Source: Aradus depressus (taxonomy: Eukaryota > Arthropoda > Insecta > Hemiptera > Aradidae). From it: a stretch of DNA of 64,000 bases. The stretch is from NCBI GenBank assembly GCA_963662175.1, contig OY759216.1:42487087-42551086 (forward strand), given 5' to 3'. The notes below the pieces were generated by a model. It ran no database searches. It was not told the DNA's origin and saw nothing but the letters and a program-made list of their open reading frames with translations. The translations under genes and the position numbers were made by a program. Positions 55,169 to 64,000 of this stretch are shown here, in pieces (position 1 is the stretch's first letter; each line of letters starts with the position of its first letter).

Positions 55169-55639
55169 AATGTGGAAAAGGTCTAACGCAAGAGCTCCTT
55201 TTCTAGTTTTAGACCATGAACATAACTCAAAATCTCCAGGTTATGCCTTTTTTTGTCGGTCCACCTGATAATTAGTTACAATTTAAAAGGATTTAAGTAT
55301 ATAACAAATCATTTATACACATATTTGGTGGGATTTCACACAAAATAATTGCTGATAAACAGTGTATCTTACTCTGGAAGTTCTGAATCCACAGAGAACA
55401 TAACAATTTTAAACTGAAATAATAATAATAAATTAATATAAACACTAAATTAACAAGATTTTAAATCTTCATGTATATAAAGTCATCTACATACTCGCTG
55501 GTCTTATTTTTAAGGTATTATAATTCGTTATTTTTAATTTTTAAAGCGTTTATGACAACAAAACATTTATGCAATTATTTAAGGGACCCCACAGAGTTGT
55601 GCTCATGTCCATGTTGTCACAATAACTAACTAAAATTTC
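55169..55639. other. No gene recognised
   Basis: AT-rich; 55583-55605 may be a scrap of SINE1 ('gagttgtgctcatgtcc'). Confidence 0.3.
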
Positions 55640-55860
55640 AAAAAATATTGTCTATTTCTGAAAATACATATGTATATAATATGCGAGTACTTTCCGTATT
55701 GTTACCATCTTCAACCACGACTTAACAAATCGATGGCGAAGGTACCCAACCTCCTATGTCAATTTTTACGATTTTTCGTTTTTTTTACTAAAATATCTTA
55801 GACATAAAATTAATCTATCGTATGTAAGACCAATATTGTTTTTTCTTGTTGAAGAATAAC

Positions 55861-57164
55861 AACTCCTATCAATGCCGTTCTGGTGGAAGCCGGAGAACTT
55901 CCACTTCCACTCAGACGTAAATTACAGTTAAAAAGAAAACTTACAAAAATACACGCCGACAAATCACACCCTTTCAACGATTTAATAAATAGACAAGAAA
56001 TCCACTTGAACAAGTACATTCAAAATACACTAGCAGAACTCAGGCCAACATTACAGACACTACATCGGACCGACAAACCGTTCTCATTTATTGCGCCCAT
56101 CCCACTATCAAACCTTATCATAAAATCCAATCCAGACATTAGGACAATCAAAACATCCAAAAACAACTTAGACCCCACAATCCTAAAAGCCAACACAATA
56201 GAAATGATTAACACTCTTTACGATAAATGTCACAAACTCTTCACAGATGCTTCAAAAACACCAGAGGGGACGGGGATAGGTATCTTCGATCCCCAAACAG
56301 ACACTAACCTAACAGAAAAAATCTCACCACATCATAACGTCTGTACCTCTGAACTGATTGCTATCCAAAAGGCCATAGAATACTCTAAAAGTATTACATT
56401 TTCAGAAGAGATAGTTATATTGACCGACTCTAAATCCGCCTGCCAACTACTACGCAACTTTCACCTCAAAACTCGCAGCAACTACATACTCTCCACAATA
56501 GCTACATCCATTTACCAGTCAGATAAGAACTATTACATTCAATGGATTCCTGGACACATCAATTTGACTGACAACGACAGAGCTGACCACCTAGCCAAGC
56601 GAGGAACGGCAAAGGACACAGTGACACTCAGAATCGACTTGACCTTAGAAGACACCCTTTCCATCCTACAACACCAGACACTCACGGAATGGCAAACCAA
56701 CTATACTGACATATCCCAAACCAAAGGACAATTCCACTACAGAGTACAGAAGACAATAACGACAAAGCCATGGTTCCACCCACACAGTAAGACACTGACG
56801 ACTAAACAAATCATATACTTGACACGACTGAGGACCGGACATGCCAGAACAAACAAATACTTACATCTAATCAAAATAAAACCATCCCCCAACTGTGAAC
56901 ACTGCAATGAGACTGAGGACGTAATCCACATTTTCACTAACTGCAAAAAATACGACAACCAGAGACAACATGAGACACTACTATCCAACGAAAACACATT
57001 TCTTCAAACAATAGCTAACATTAATACCATAGAAAACATTAACAGACTCATTAAATTTATCACCAAATCAAAAATAGAATTATAGGATCAATGGACTCCT
57101 ACATACTCGCTCCGGCTTTATAGGACTACAATTAGTCTTACGGCATAAAAAAAAAAAAAAAAAA
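55861..57164 (+). mobile_element. 5'-truncated I-type LINE with RNase H
   Basis: Flanked by AATAAC at 55855-55860 and 57165-57170, with an A-tail at 57147-57164. 5' truncation and A-tail are typical of target-primed insertion. Confidence 0.85.
55862..57085 (+). pseudogene. LINE ORF2 C-terminal part: RNase H and CCHC finger
   Basis: The frame is open from the truncation point to TAG-type stop region at 57083. RNase H signature residues are D in LFTDASKTPEGTGIGIF, E in CTSELIAIQKAIEY, D in VILTDSKSACQLL, and D in WIPGHINLTDNDRADHLAK. A C-terminal finger follows (CEHCNETEDVIHIFTNC). RNase H after the RT separates it from the R1-like element at 4-5 kb and points to an I-like clade. RT and endonuclease are missing. 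The clean frame implies recent arrival, but the fragment cannot mobilise itself. Confidence 0.82.
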
Positions 57165-57469
57165 ATAACGTTCTCATAAGTCGTTTAGAACATTACAATA
57201 AGGTTAACTTCAAAAGGTAAACAAAACAACAGTTTTAATGCTCTCCTGTAAAATTGCTATTTTTGACATAGGAGTTTGGGTACCTTCACCATCGAAATAC
57301 TAAATTATATTATATATATTTAAAAAAAATAGACAATATTTTTTTAAAACATACGTTTTTTATATTTTTAGTTTTCCACTCTATCGACACACTTCGCAGA
57401 AATAATGGATATAGCAGCATCTATCTGCAGAAATTTGTATTTGTAAGTAAGATTTTACAAAAATATATA

Positions 57470-59686
57470 CAGCCAGTAACAAAAATGTTCGGACGGTTTG
57501 ATTTTTCAATAAAAAATTATAATAATTAAATGCAAAAGTAATAAAAAATAATTTAAAAAAATAATTAAAGCCATTTTTCAATCAAGAATAAGAATTCAAA
57601 AGTGGGTTAGGATAAAGGAAAAACAGCTTTGATTAGAACAAATAAATATTTTAATTTAATAAATTGTATAACAAGTAATGTAGGTAACAAAAATTTTCGG
57701 ACAAAAATGTAAACAACTATAAATAAATTCAATGTTTTTTTTACGATTTCACAAATTCAAAAACCATAATGTTAATTAATATTTGGTTGGGTACCCTTTT
57801 TGTGTAATAACATCTTTCATTCGATTCGGCATTGATGATGAAACTAATTTTTTGGTGAAATTTGGAGATATTTTACCCCACTCTTCTAATAACTTTTGTT
57901 TCAATTCGTTTTTTGAAGCAATGGGTGTTAATCGAATTTTCCTGTCGAGCTCACCCCATACGTGTTCAATTGGGTTGAGATCGGGCGATTGGGGGGGGTT
58001 TCATAACTTTAGGGCAGTTATACAAAAGCCAAGTACGTACCAATTCACAGGTGTGTTTCGGATCGTTGTCTTGGTAAAAATGAAAAGTCCGTAAAATCCC
58101 AAGTTTTTCAGCACTCTTTTTCAAATTGCTCCTTAGTAATTCGGCATAAACTTTTCCAGTCATGGTGGTTTCAATGAAAACCAGTTCACCAATTCCACTA
58201 GACGCCATACACCCCCACACCATCACTGAGCCACCCCCATGTTTTACTATTGGTTTTAAATTTTTTGGATTCAGCTCCTCATTACGCCTTCTCCAAATTT
58301 TGTCGCGACTGTCGGGACTAAATATATTAAACTTACATTCAAAAGTATTTGCTTGCAATAGAACAAACCGCAATAATAAGATATTCTTGTATCTTGTAAC
58401 TCTTCACAACATAAAAAGAAATCTCAGGTCATGTAATGTCAGAAAACTAGATTTTTGTGATATGACGTTGGAAGAGAGCGACAGCAGCGCTGACCCTCGG
58501 CAGAAACCGTCCCTTCCCCCTACTCTATCCCCTCCACCTTCCCTCTAAAGAAACTAAGTACCCAATTTTTCTAATTTAAACGTTTTTTCTCCGATATTTC
58601 GACAAATAAATGTTTCCAGATCATGTCCGTTTACTTCCATGTAATATATGTATACATATACTATTACTTTACTTTTGTTTACTTCCCTATACATATACTA
58701 TATGTATACATAATAATATGTACTAAAAATTGTGTAATCGTGTGAACATCAGAGATCAATTGCATGCGTGTGTTTATGTGAGAGCTCAAACGCTTTGACC
58801 TGACATCGTACAGGCTCATGACCATCGCTTAACATCCCATCCGAAGGACGGAGTGCTTAAGTTTATTTTACCTCGTAGATGAATGACATTACTCCAAAAA
58901 ATTTCTGAATGATTCTGGAACTCTTTTGCGAAGCTCAATCTTTTTTTTATATTTTTTTCACTCACAAACGGTTTTTGGTACTCTCCCATTATATCCTGCT
59001 TCTTTTAGAATTCTTCGAACATTTTGTGGGTGAACTTTCTTTCCTGTTTCTCTGTATACCTCGGTGACGATCTGAGGTGCACTCCTCGAGGGCTTGTTTT
59101 TAATTTTCCGGACAACGCTACACCTTTCTCGGTCGTTTAATACTCTTGGACGGCCAGAGGAAGATTTCAAATCTATCCGACCCTCGTGCTTATACCTTCG
59201 AATTACATCAGCTACGGTGCTTTTACTTCGTCCTACCATACCACCGATTTTGCGGACACTTAATCCTTTTTCATAATTAAAAATTATTATCTGTTGAACT
59301 TCAAAAGATGTTCGACCCATCTTGACAGCAGGAAATACAAATAACTACTGAATGCAGTAATAGAAGGATATAAACACATTTTATTTGTTCGGTATTAGCG
59401 GTTGGTTGAGAAGGGATTAAAGATCATGATCAGAGTCGCATTTGTTTACAAAACAAACAACAGGTGTCCAGAAAATTTTGTTACGTGAATTTCTTGTCTT
59501 CAATTATTAATGCAAAATTTCCTATTAGCTGTAAATGTTTAATTAATTGTTTTACGGCGTTTTGAAATGATTGATGATCTCGAAATTTAAAACTTTGCTT
59601 GAATTAAATATTTTGCCATATAACTATGTGTAACTGCAAAAGAAAAACAAAATTATAAATTGTCCGAAAATTTTTGTTACTGATTG
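57470..59686 (-). mobile_element. Tc1-like transposon with insertion
   Basis: Ends CAGCCAGTAACAAAAATGTT ... inverted GTTACTGATTG; 22 of 25 terminal bases match. TA flanks (57468-57469, 59687-59688). Subterminal copies of the same word occur near 57692 and 59468, as in elements with internal direct repeats. The uninterrupted host repeat at 59930-59960 shows the empty site 'aaaatataaacataaag'. Confidence 0.88.
57776..59320 (-). pseudogene. Tc1-like transposase, broken by insertion and frameshifts
   Basis: N-terminal paired-type DNA-binding half: MGRTSFEVQQIIIFNYEKGL, GRSKSTVADVIRRY, GRPRVLNDRER. A frameshift near 58975 and a roughly 520-bp insertion (about 58370-58890, including a SINE1 scrap) remove the first catalytic Asp. 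It resumes at KFNIFSPDSRDKIWRRR, HGGGSVMVWGCMAS and FYQDNDPKHT (second Asp). A C-homopolymer near 57997 shifts the frame just before QSPDLNPIEHVW (Glu box), which stays readable to GYPTKY-stop. Confidence 0.82.
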
Positions 59687-59699
59687 TACATAAAGTGTG

Positions 59700-60350
59700 C
59701 AGGTTACGGCTTAAACCATCCTCATCACAAAGTACAGAACGTTTTGACGATTGTTTAAGCCAAAACTTTTAGACTTTAAGTATATATTTTTGTGGAATTA
59801 GGCAATATAAATGTTAAACAATTTCTTTGTTGTTATTTATTTTATTAGTTTTCTACTATGTCGACACACTTCGCAGAAATAATGGATAATAGCAGCATCT
59901 ATCTGCAGAAATTTGTATTTGTAGGTAAGATTTTACAAAAATATAAACATAAAGTGTACAGGTTACGGCTTAAAACATCGTCATCACAAAGTTCAAGAAT
60001 GTTAAATAAACAGTTCAATCACTATAATCTTAAAGTAAGCCGAGATTCGAAACCTTGTTTTTGGGGTCCTTTTTATCATATCGGATGAGTTTTTTTACTC
60101 TCCGGAGGAACTTAACGTCGAAAACTCATTGAAAAATGTTGCAACCTAAACAAACTAAGTAACATTAACTACATTATCAATTAACTATTCCAGTCTTATC
60201 ATTTTATAACTAAAATTAAATACATACATATCTACATACTTTGTATAGTCTGTCTGCAATTTGATGGAGCCTGGTGAAAAAAGTAGAGGACGACGGGGTG
60301 GGGAGGGAGACGTGAGAACTCAAGGAATGGGAGTTGTCCTACTATCCGTC
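59700..60350. repeat. DR3 dispersed repeat, second locus
   Basis: Matches blocks at 39960-40100 ('tatttttgtggaatta', 'ttattttattagttttc') and 41390-41710 ('gaaaccttgtttttgggg', 'ggagcctggtgaaaaaag') in the same order. Two diverged hammerhead-like words lie near 59720 and 59975. The part at 57355-57469 belongs to the same repeat, cut off by the Tc1 element. Confidence 0.7.
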
Positions 60351-60543
60351 GTAAAACTTTGTTCCTTCATACCTGAACCACAGTTTACAACATAAACTTA
60401 ACTGAATTTACCATACATTTCCACATTACAATTTAAAAATATATGTGATGTGGCCAAAATATGAAAATAATGACTTGACATTAGCGGTATTTTCTTGTAT
60501 CATTGTACAGCGTAGTTCAGAGAGTGACCCAGTAATGTCAATA

Positions 60544-60800
60544 TGAAATCTGAGGACACATTAGCGATTGGAAATTTAAATAGGAACATTTTTAGTAATT
60601 TTTCCATACGATTAACAGTTTTCGGGTAAATCAAGGAAAAGTCGAAAATATATGTTTCAGGACAGTTTTCTGCGTGTGTCTCAAAAACCGGACGACCTGT
60701 GAAAAATCGTATTTCATATAAAATATATATATATAAGTTTTCTCTGCGACTTTTATTTGAAGAGATTTTTGATTAGGTCATAAGTATAAGTGGTATTTTG
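60544..60800 (+). repeat. DR2, second locus
   Basis: Aligns with 34050-34330 ('tagcgattggaaatttaaat', 'accggacgacctgtgaaaaa', 'gatttttgattaggtcataa'). Confidence 0.75.
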
Positions 60801-60894
60801 TAAAATTTTCGTCCGATTACAGTCAAAATCTAATCACATCTAAGTTAGTACATGTGACTTCTGCATACCAAATTTTAAGTTCATTACTTCAAAC

Positions 60895-61136
60895 CAGTGG
60901 CGGATGCAAGGAGGAGGGGGTGAAGCAGAATTACCCCCCCTCCCCCCCCCCCCCCCCCAATCCCCCATAGGCTCATAAGTTAGTTTTGTTAAGGATAAAG
61001 AAATATGCACATTAAATTGGGAAAGACGTCCTAGTGATGCGCGAAGGTGAACAGGCTTTAATGTTACTCAACCAGTCAAGGAAATCCCCCCCCCCCCCCC
61101 TACCCCCCCCCCCTGATCATCCTGGATCCACCCTTG
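60895..61136. mobile_element. hAT-type MITE with long C-runs
   Basis: Exact 8-bp duplication CTTCAAAC (60887-60894, 61137-61144). Imperfect inverted ends CAGTGGCGGATGCAAGG ... CCTGGATCCACCCTTG. Two poly-C runs are inside. Confidence 0.88.
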
Positions 61137-61447
61137 CTTCAAACGTTTCTGCGTTGGAGCTCTCACACCTTTCCATCAACGCACACACATCACGAAAATG
61201 GAAAATGGTCCATCCAAACGTATTCAGGACACCTTGAAATGTGAAAATCCGTTTAAAATTCGATCTCAGATTTTCGAACGATTACAATACTTTTTTGCAT
61301 TATAGGTATAAGAAAGTAAAAATAGTTTAATTTCAGGCTAGATAATGGTAGGTAGAGTGGGGACGGCTAGTTGCGCCTCCCAATCGCAGACAGACAATAG
61401 ATCCTACGCTTTTTATACGAATAAAGAAATAAAAAAATTCCAGGTGT

Positions 61448-61817
61448 TCATTTCGGCTGACTTGAAGCATATAAAATGTCGCCTATACATTGCAGGACTA
61501 CCATTCGAAATTTATATTGCTGTTTGGGAGTCATTCGCTTGACATCAGGTAGGATACTTCGCAAGAAGTCCATCTCCGGACAGTCCTCTTCTATTTTGTC
61601 GCACTTGGAGGTAAGATATCGCTCGATGCAGGCATCCAAAGGATCATCTCCACTTTTCTCAGCTGATGTTGCATATTTCTCACCTGCATTTAACTCTTGT
61701 TTGGAATGAGGATCATAACTTACTTCCATTGCATTGGATTCACACTGGTCTTCTTCGGAGACCACTTGCAGAGCTCCATCTCCATTCAACTCACATGGCC
61801 GGGGATTTTGTTTGAAA
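61448..61817 (-). CDS. BESS exon of a MADF-BESS-type gene, paralogue of the 2.7-kb exon
   Basis: The exon starts after TTTTTGTTTCAG and enters in phase 2, exactly like the exon at 2728. It reads RPCELNGDG ... DDPLDACIERYLTSK, then BESS core MDFLRSILPDVKRMTPKQ and VVLQCIGDIL, with a proper end QPK-stop. Residue-by-residue it matches the 2728-3085 exon (LLDACIERFL ... FLRSILPDVKQMDP). No MADF or linker exon is recognised on this strand up to 64000, so the 5' part lies outside, or this is a single-exon duplicate. Function inferred as for the other BESS proteins. Confidence 0.6.
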
Positions 61818-61916
61818 CTGAAACAAAAATAATGATTGATAGAGTCGACAGTATCTTTTCAATATTGAAGGAAATCGAGGTTCTGTCATTAAAAAAAACA
61901 CAGTATTTGGCAAACG

Positions 61917-61945
61917 TTTCGAAAACTATTTATTTCCTTCTTCAG
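61917..61945 (-). ncRNA. Hammerhead/Penelope-type core
   Basis: On the minus strand CTGAAGA, an 18-nt hairpin-capable insert, then GAAACGTTTGCC. The 'GAAACGTTTG' ending is common in Penelope-like terminal repeats. No mirrored partner is nearby. Confidence 0.4.
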
Positions 61946-62220
61946 GACCTAACATAATATAATAAACAAAATAGTTGGTTTTATCATTAAGAACAATAAG
62001 ATAACTAGAAAAACATATATCTTAAAAAGAGATGGATAAAAAATAAATTAAAAAAATATGTGATGTGACCATTACAGGACTTTCTTATACCAACGACGCT
62101 TATAGATCACTTATTAAATTAACCAATTTACAGTTGAAATTTTCCGAAAAATCAATATGGATTAATGCTGATTTTTTCGAAAGATTCTGAATACACTTAT
62201 TATAAGCTGCATTTTGTACT

Positions 62221-63092
62221 TTAATATTGAAAATGTGTTTTTTTTAAATTAATAAGATCTCTATTAAATGTAGCCAAAAGCTTTTCCAAAGATTCTTCAA
62301 CTGTCACCTTTTTAACAATTTTCACGGAAAATAAAAATTCCAAAATTCCTGATTCTGATAACGTACTTATAGCCTCAGATTGAGGTATTCTACTAGTACT
62401 AGCAACAGGAGAACTAAGCTATCCCGAAGCCGTTGATGTCTTTTTTTTGATGCCCAATATTTGCGCTGCTCAATCAATATTTTATTTTGAAGTTCTGATA
62501 TTGTCATTTTTAATTTCTCACACTCCCCTACAGTTTTAGAACGATTCTTTAATACTTGCCTTCTACCTCGTTGATGGTTGCCTGATGGCAATGTAGAGGT
62601 CGGAGGTGGAGTCGTCGATGTAATAACCTCAAGTATGTTGCTATTGTCCCGGCGAGTTTTGTACCTCTTCCTCCACTGTTTTCGAACCCGTCTTTGTTCT
62701 CTTGATGTCATATCAGCAATTTTTTTCCTTTTAGAATTTCTTTCCCTTTCCTTTTCTTTGTAGGCTTGGTCTCTTTGTTGGTCCAATTTCCTTTTCAATC
62801 TGTATTGCTGTTGCTTTTCTGCTGGTGTTGAAGCCTGAAATTTACATACATAATGTAAAAATACAAGAATCTTTCGAACACTATCACGAACGTTACCATA
62901 CTTTAGTAACGGTCGTGAGCAGTAACAGTTGTGAGATATTAACTAATTTTTATAATAGTCTATTACAATTTTCTAGGCCAAAACCAAAAAGAGTTGTTGA
63001 AAGTAAACTTTGCAGCCAAATCAGAATAAATAATTTTTTTAATAAAGGAAATATTGGTAACATTCGTGAGAGTGAATAAAAATACTTACCAT
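62221..63092 (-). pseudogene. Basic, coiled-coil protein of unknown family, frameshifted
   Basis: Exon 1 contributes only the initiator ATG (63092-63090), immediately followed by GTAAGT; exon 2 begins at 62834 after AAATTTCAG with GCT, so the protein starts M-ASTPAEKQQQYRLKRKL. A highly basic stretch follows (KEKERERNSKRKKIADMTSR, EQRRVRKQWRKRYKTRR) and a probable coiled coil (ECEKLKMTISELQNKI). I have seen this layout in uncharacterised invertebrate proteins but know no function. Near 62412 the frame breaks (ending ...EYLNLRL at 62367), while a -1/+2 shift continues open for about 65 codons (SPVASTSRIPQSEAIS ... EESLEKLLATFNRDLI) to a TAA at 62221. A one-base indel or sequencing error is likely. 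It could be transposon-borne. Confidence 0.5.
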
Positions 63093-63548
63093 GATTTTGG
63101 AGTCAGCAACCATCCACACCGACGCCTCGTGGCCGACTGACTAAACAAAGGGGAGTGCAAAACTAGACATGTGCCGCACCTGCCCTGTTCAATCCCCACT
63201 CTTTCACTTGAAGTATGTCCTTGAACCAGCGGTCACATTCGTGAGGTAACAGTCGTGAAGATTTTGGGAGACATCGCTTTAAAATCTTGTACACTTTTTT
63301 TACGTATTTTTTTCGTCTTCGAGCGAAGAGCCATTTTCTCACAAAATAACATCAAAGTCCGAGGACAAGAAATGTGCACAAAAAAATATTTTCACCCATA
63401 TATAATATAATATATATTATATATTACATACACAAAAATATGAAAAACTCTCATCTACTTAACGCTTTTTATAAAAACATTAAAAATAATGTTGTACTTT
63501 AATTAATTCGTTGCTATGCGATATCATTTAAACATTATTTTGAAATAT
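63093..63548. other. Upstream of the basic-protein gene; no other gene
   Basis: 63093-63250 is somewhat GC-richer and may be the promoter and leader. 63390-63430 is a TATA/ATAT run. The rest is anonymous. Confidence 0.3.
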
Positions 63549-63886
63549 GTTCTGAGGGCGCCGGTAGCTAAGTGGTATGCGTGCTTTACTTCTGAGCTCA
63601 AGATCGTGGGTTCGAAACCCGGCCGAGGCCCTTAGTTTATTTTATCTGGGAGGTAAAATGAACTTAAACACGCCGTCCTTCGGATGGGACGTTAAGAGAT
63701 GGTCCCAAGCCTTTACGATGTCAGGTATTCATTATAGACCCCTGCCCTAGGTGAATACAAATTTAGGGTAGGCAAAACTAGGACTCAGTAGAGTCGGACT
63801 CACGTCCACCAGTGACGAAAAAGCGCTTTGATAGTAGGCGATATGACCTCGTAGCTAAAGCCTGGGCACGAGACATAATAACTAAA
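63549..63886 (+). mobile_element. SINE1, full copy with 9-bp target duplication
   Basis: TTGAAATAT flanks both sides (63540-63548, 63887-63895). Head 'gggcgccggtagctaagtgg', B-box GGGTTCGAAACCC, and the usual body. It landed inside DR2, whose sequence resumes at 63893. Confidence 0.9.
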
Positions 63887-63892
63887 TTGAAA

Positions 63893-64000
63893 TATTTTTC
63901 ATTGAAATTTATTTTCATTGTTTGAGGCGCTATGACTTTTGTCGTATATCAAATTATATAAATGGTAAATCAAGGAAACGTCCAAGAATATGTATTTTCG
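63893..64000 (+). repeat. DR2 fragment
   Basis: 'tttgaggcgctatgactttt' and 'gtaaatcaaggaaacgtcca' match DR2 at 34018 and 34143. Confidence 0.7.

Larger units (their letters stand above)
55731..57294. mobile_element. Unclassified TIR element with 4-bp target duplication
   Basis: Ends CGATGGCGAAGGTACCCAAC ... GTTTGGGTACCTTCACCATCG are inverted for about 45 bp. AAAT flanks both sides (55727-55730, 57295-57298), and removing one copy restores the M1 consensus 'ttaacaaatact'. A LINE has inserted inside. No transposase is seen, so the superfamily is unknown. Confidence 0.8.
55640..57350. mobile_element. Palindromic MITE M1 split by a TIR element
   Basis: Left arm 55640-55730 ('attgtctatttctgaaaata', 'ccatcttcaaccacgactta'); right arm remnant 57295-57350 ('aaaaatagacaatat'). 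The core on the left arm is mutated (TTGAAGA on the minus strand). Confidence 0.65.

Noticed and set aside
58440..58560. GC-richer stretch inside the Tc1 element as a host exon
   Set aside because: No splice signals or recognisable protein; it lies in an insertion together with a SINE scrap.

Overview
The window looks like a piece of an arthropod genome, most probably an insect. It is AT-rich and intron-containing. It carries several MADF-BESS genes (a family expanded in arthropods), R1-like and jockey-like LINEs, mariner, Tc1, pogo, Harbinger and hAT elements, Helitron-like sequence and tRNA-derived SINEs. Nothing bacterial is visible. The order cannot be fixed from the sequence alone.

Layout. 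0-4 kb: linker exons and the BESS exon of a plus-strand MADF-BESS-type gene, with decapeptide-coding repeats and a 43-bp satellite grown out of its last exon. 4-9.9 kb: a 5'-truncated R1-like LINE, palindromic and TIR MITEs, and a 700-codon hAT/ZMYM1-like gene (minus). 9.9-16.5 kb: two abutting Helitron-like elements, one holding a perfect 250-bp palindrome, then a broken pogo-like element with two hAT-type MITEs. 16.8-18.05 kb: a Harbinger-like TIR element carrying its own MADF-BESS gene. 18-24 kb: old LINE and repeat debris. 24-27.2 kb: a three-exon MADF-BESS gene (minus) with triple-nested transposons in an intron. 32.1-36.1 kb: a three-exon MADF gene (plus). 38.9-44.0 kb: a two-exon MADF-BESS gene (minus) with a repeat-filled 4.2-kb intron. 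45-50 kb: decayed Harbinger, mariner and jockey pieces and a nearly whole mariner. 50.7-52.8 kb: a second hAT/ZMYM1-like gene (725 codons). 55.6-60.4 kb: an I-type LINE inside a TIR element inside a palindromic MITE, then a Tc1-like element inside another repeat. 61.4-63.1 kb: a BESS exon paralogous to the one at 2.7 kb, and a frameshifted basic/coiled-coil gene.

Four themes tie the window together. (1) Three MADF genes can be read end to end with matching splice phases; two more BESS exons and one transposon-borne copy share their architecture. These are probably chromatin or transcription regulators, but no target is visible. (2) The two hAT-like genes have intact frames and recognisable zinc-finger and hAT regions but appear to lack the catalytic aspartates, so they look like retained, possibly domesticated, transposase relatives. 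(3) At least nine dispersed and often palindromic repeats carry the hammerhead-like core CUGANGA-stem-GAAA, as described for Penelope-like elements. (4) Target-site duplications allow the insertion order of many nested transposons to be read directly. All functional statements are homology-based inference from reading the sequence; nothing was searched or folded computationally.
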